DNA from: CAKZQX01 sp034435975
GTDB taxonomy: Bacteria; Chloroflexota; Chloroflexia; Chloroflexales; Chloroflexaceae
Direction of reading: 5' to 3'
Assembly (NCBI GenBank): GCA_034435975.1
Contig: DAOTWD010000042.1
Span: forward strand, 38,098 to 102,097
Length of the DNA: 64,000 bases
The position numbers and the translations under genes are program-made. The notes below the pieces were generated by a model, which was given only the letters and a program-made list of their open reading frames with translations, was not told the origin of the DNA and did no database searches. Position 1 is the stretch's first letter; each line of letters opens with the position of its first letter. Shown here one piece after another: positions 61,042-64,000 of the stretch.

Positions 61042-64000
61042 CTAGCGCACGATCAGCGGTAGGTAGACCCGCTGCCCGGTGTCTGGTTCGGGTTCGACCA
61101 GGGTCATCGGGATGCTGCCCGCTCGCTCGTCCGGTACGCTCGACACGGGCACCACCGGTGCATCCGGTATCAGCTTGTCCTCCACTAGACCGCCGCTGGT
61201 CAGTGTCGCCAGGCCGGTCTGGGGCGCACCGATCACTGTCGTCAGGCGGTATTCGGATGCGTTATAGCCGTATACCTCGACCTGGTAGACGCCGGGTACA
61301 ATCTCGCTGACAGGTACGATCACCTGCTCATTCGCCGTGCCGGGCAGATTGCTCACCCGCGCCGACTGCTGCGCGTCCGATGACCAGACGTACAGGTCGG
61401 CATCGCCGCTCAGCACTTCCAGATCCACGCGCAACTCCTGGCCCGCCGCCACGATGTAGCGATAGATGCGCGTCTGGCCGCGGGCGATGCGGTCGGTTGG
61501 CACTTCGTAGTTGATCAAGCGCCGCGCATTGCCAATCGAGACATTCGCCGCTCCGTCGCGTGCCCGCACCTGCATGTAGCGCATGCCCGGTAGCGGCAGG
61601 AGCGACCAGCGGTAACGGTCGGGCGTCTGCGTATAGGGCAGCCAGCCTGACCGGGCCACCGGCACCCAGCGTTGGGCACCCTCGTTGTAGACATACTCGA
61701 TGATGTGAATATCCTGCACCCCGCTGGCATTGGGTGGCGGGTCGCTGGCACGAATGTCCAGGGTCAGGTCGCGGCTGGTCACGGTGGTGGCAGGGCCGCC
61801 GTTAACCGCGATGCCCTGCACCACGGGTGCGGTCTGGTCGGCGGCAGCCGGGGCAACCAGCACCAGGCGCTGGACGATATTGTTGGTCTTGTCGCTCTCG
61901 ACCACCGTGTTGTCCGGGTCGATAATCGCAAACAACGTGACCTCACCTGCGGTCGGGAAGGTGACCGAGAGCGGTGTGGTACTCTCGCTGCCCGCAACCG
62001 GGTCGAGGAAGGGCACCGTCGCCGTGCCGAGCAGCGGGCCATTGACGCTATCGCGGCGGAAGGCAACGGTTACGCCTTCAAGTGGCTGCTTGCCCCCGCT
62101 GCGCTGCACCAGCAGGCCCAGTTGCACCGACTGGCCGGCCTGGGGCACCGGCGGATTGAGCCAGAGCTGATCGCTGCTGCTAAACAGGTCATCGTGGACG
62201 GTATCGGCCGCATCCAGCACGGTGAAGCCTGTCGGTAGCGACACCTGCCCGCCGTCGGGATTGGCGACGGTCAGGGGGTAGGCACCAGCCTCCAACCCGG
62301 CCGGTACCACCGCCAGCAGCGTCGTACTGTTGATGCGGATGGTGGCAAGCGGCGTGGTGCCCAGCCGCACCACCGCCCCGTCGGCAAAGTTCAACCCCTG
62401 CACCAGCATCTCGGTGGTGCGGTCGTTGAAGCCGGTAGTCGGGATCACCTGTGACACCACCGGACTGGCGTCCAGCACACTGAACGCATTGGGCAAGGTG
62501 CCCGTGCGCCCGCCACTGGTGACAATCAGGTCATAGAGGCCCGGCGGCAGACCCGCCGGTACACTGGCCGTGAAGCTGGTTGCGTTCAACACCGTGACCT
62601 CGGTCAGGGGAAAGAGACCGGCCGGACTGCTCAAACGCACGACCGGTGCCGGTGCGGTGGTAAAGCCACTGCCGCGCACGGTGATGCGCGTAGCCTGCGA
62701 ACGCCCACCCTCACTCGGCGTGACTGATTGCACCAGGTCGCTGTCATCCGGCGTGCCAGGCGTGGCGGTGGCGGTAGCTGCTGGCAGCGGGGTGAAGGTC
62801 GGTGTGGCGGTAGCCGCTGGCAGCGGGGTGAAGGTCGGTGTGGCAGTAGCCGCTGGCAGCGGGGTGAAGGTGGGCGTGGCCGTGGGTTGCGGCGGGACGC
62901 TGCTGCCGCCGATAGCATAAAGACCACCTAACCCACTCCCACTGAGGAACAGCACCCCGTTTACCTCTGCTTCCCGGTAGAGTTTGCTCTCCCAGACCTG
63001 TACCGTCCCGGCGGCCGTACCATCGCTCTGCCAGAAGCGTTCGGATGCACCATCGCTGGCGTTGAAGAAGAGTGTGTTGTTGTAGACAAACAGATCTCTA
63101 GGATTGGAACTGGCGCTGAGCGGGTTGATATCCTTGACCAGTACCGTACCCGCTGCCGTCCCGTCGCTCTTCCACAACTCCCTGCCGTGCGTGCCGTCGT
63201 TGGCGCTGAAGAAGAGCGTGTTGTTCACCACCGTGAAGTTGGGTGAGTCAAAATAATCCCAGGCACCATTCGTTCCCGGATTGATATCCTTGACTAGAAC
63301 CGTGCCGGTGGTGGTGCCATCGCTCTTCCACAACTCCCTGCCGTGGATGCCGTCGTCGGCAGTGAAGTACAGCGTGTTGTTCACTATCGTCAGGTTACGA
63401 GGACTGGAGCCACCAAGCTTGATAGTACCATTCGGGGTGCCGTCGCTCTTCCACAACTCCCTGCCGTGGATGCCGTCGTCGGCGCTGAAGAAGAGCGTGT
63501 TGTTCACCACCGTGAAGTTGGGTGAAGGTGAATGTGGCCAAGGTAAATAATATGGTTGCCAGGCACCATCCGTTCCCGGATAGATATCCTTGAGCATGAC
63601 GGTGCCGTCGGGGGTGCCGTCGCTCTTCCACAACTCCCTGCCGTGGATGCCGTCGTCGGCGCTGAAGAAGAGCGTGTTGTTAAAGACCGTGAATTCAGGT
63701 GAAGGTGAATATGGCCAGGCACCATTCACGCCCGGAGAGATATCCTTGAGCATGACGGTGCCTTCGGGGGTGCCATCGCTCTTCCACAACGCCCTGCCGT
63801 GGATGCCGTCGGCGGCGATGAAGAAGAGCGTGTTGTTAAAGACCGTGAAGGGGCTAGGCCAAGAATTATACACGCCCGGATAGATATCCTTGAGCATGAC
63901 GGTGCCGTCGGGGGTGCCGTCGCTCTTCCACAACTCCCTGCCGTGGATGCCGTCGTCGGCGCGGAAGAAGAGCGTGTTGTTTACTACCGTGAATTCAGGT
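61042..64000 (-). CDS. secreted ELW-repeat / IPT / PPC protein, 5' end outside window
   Basis: At least 985 residues; the frame stays open to the window edge, so the signal peptide is missing. Up to about 340 residues hold about seven copies of a ~45-residue repeat (NNTLFFSADDGIHGRELWKS, DGTPDGTVMLKDIYPG). A Pro/Thr/Ala linker of three 12-residue units follows. Then come two IPT/TIG domains (SVTPSEGGRSQATRITVRGS; QVIPTTGFNDRTTEMLVQG), a CARDB-type domain (VVESDKTNNIVQ), a beta domain and a pre-peptidase C-terminal domain (DADLYVWSSD, YQVEVYGYNASEYRL). It ends RVYLPLIVR. Adhesin or surface protein by inference. Confidence 0.88.
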   Translation of the reverse strand, partial: PEFTVVNNTLFFRADDGIHGRELWKSDGTPDGTVMLKDIYPGVYNSWPSPFTVFNNTLFFIAADGIHGRALWKSDGTPEGTVMLKDISPGVNGAWPYSPSPEFTVFNNTLFFSADDGIHGRELWKSDGTPDGTVMLKDIYPGTDGAWQPYYLPWPHSPSPNFTVVNNTLFFSADDGIHGRELWKSDGTPNGTIKLGGSSPRNLTIVNNTLYFTADDGIHGRELWKSDGTTTGTVLVKDINPGTNGAWDYFDSPNFTVVNNTLFFSANDGTHGRELWKSDGTAAGTVLVKDINPLSASSNPRDLFVYNNTLFFNASDGASERFWQSDGTAAGTVQVWESKLYREAEVNGVLFLSGSGLGGLYAIGGSSVPPQPTATPTFTPLPAATATPTFTPLPAATATPTFTPLPAATATATPGTPDDSDLVQSVTPSEGGRSQATRITVRGSGFTTAPAPVVRLSSPAGLFPLTEVTVLNATSFTASVPAGLPPGLYDLIVTSGGRTGTLPNAFSVLDASPVVSQVIPTTGFNDRTTEMLVQGLNFADGAVVRLGTTPLATIRINSTTLLAVVPAGLEAGAYPLTVANPDGGQVSLPTGFTVLDAADTVHDDLFSSSDQLWLNPPVPQAGQSVQLGLLVQRSGGKQPLEGVTVAFRRDSVNGPLLGTATVPFLDPVAGSESTTPLSVTFPTAGEVTLFAIIDPDNTVVESDKTNNIVQRLVLVAPAAADQTAPVVQGIAVNGGPATTVTSRDLTLDIRASDPPPNASGVQDIHIIEYVYNEGAQRWVPVARSGWLPYTQTPDRYRWSLLPLPGMRYMQVRARDGAANVSIGNARRLINYEVPTDRIARGQTRIYRYIVAAGQELRVDLEVLSGDADLYVWSSDAQQSARVSNLPGTANEQVIVPVSEIVPGVYQVEVYGYNASEYRLTTVIGAPQTGLATLTSGGLVEDKLIPDAPVVPVSSVPDERAGSIPMTLVEPEPDTGQRVYLPLIVR

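Overview
The window looks like chromosomal DNA of a Chloroflexota bacterium, most likely order Chloroflexales (Chloroflexus/Roseiflexus/Herpetosiphon-like). This is inferred from overall gene style, not from a marker gene. The signs are moderately GC-rich DNA, many secreted multi-domain proteins with TPTPTP-type linkers, a shared C-terminal Y-[LIM]-P-[LIM]-[IV]-[VA]-R ending on secreted proteins, a Uma2 protein, a LysW-type kinase, and intergenic regions full of short palindromes and purine-biased tandem words. No rRNA, CRISPR array, phage or intact insertion sequence was seen.

Layout. 0.3-20 kb: a lone tungstate/phosphate-type ABC ATPase, a MarR regulator, an SH3-NlpC/P60 wall hydrolase, a nucleotidyltransferase (rmlA type) with a MITE-like insertion in its leader, then a long minus-strand run: clan GH-A glycosidase, polX, a secreted double-psi-barrel/golvesin protein, a DUF3048 lipoprotein, two large von Willebrand A membrane proteins, radC and a GT4 glycosyltransferase. 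20-26 kb: a complete BMP-type nucleoside importer (lipoprotein, double ATPase, two permeases); the first permease runs into a palindromic element that supplies its last ~42 residues. 26-30 kb: HAD phosphatase, receiver protein, a secreted protein, a GNAT acetyltransferase and two small membrane proteins, one of 53 aa. 30-36 kb: carB, a glucosaminidase-PASTA protein and a bifunctional-nuclease family protein.

36.2-36.6 kb holds a cluster of DnaA boxes (six perfect TTATNCACA plus near matches, two of the perfect ones inside each unit of a 65-bp tandem duplication) beside an AT-rich stretch. By line-level counts, plus-strand genes to the left are balanced or C-rich and those to the right are clearly G-rich. 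I interpret this as the chromosomal replication origin, with no dnaA gene beside it. A decayed IS200/IS605-type tnpB lies on its left, and the signal recognition particle RNA gene with a near-consensus promoter on its right.

37-51 kb: cdd, a CorC/HlyC-type transporter, prs, tRNA-Gln, a DUF624-like membrane protein, hisF, a HEAT-repeat protein, a PP2C phosphatase overlapping mutL, Uma2, a PAS-PAS-STAS protein and a lysZ-type kinase. 51.8-64 kb: four large secreted minus-strand proteins (RCC1/carboxypeptidase-regulatory/cysteine-peptidase-like fusion; beta-propeller-like; M4 metalloprotease; ELW-repeat/IPT/PPC protein cut by the window end), all ending in the shared C-terminal motif, plus a small lipoprotein next to the M4 protease that resembles the M4 inhibitor emfourin.

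The most promising undescribed item is the short C-terminal ending shared by five secreted proteins, a candidate sorting or anchoring signal. The probable oriC, the emfourin-like lipoprotein beside an M4 protease, two copies of a conserved intergenic motif after rmlA and carB, and two MITE-like elements follow.
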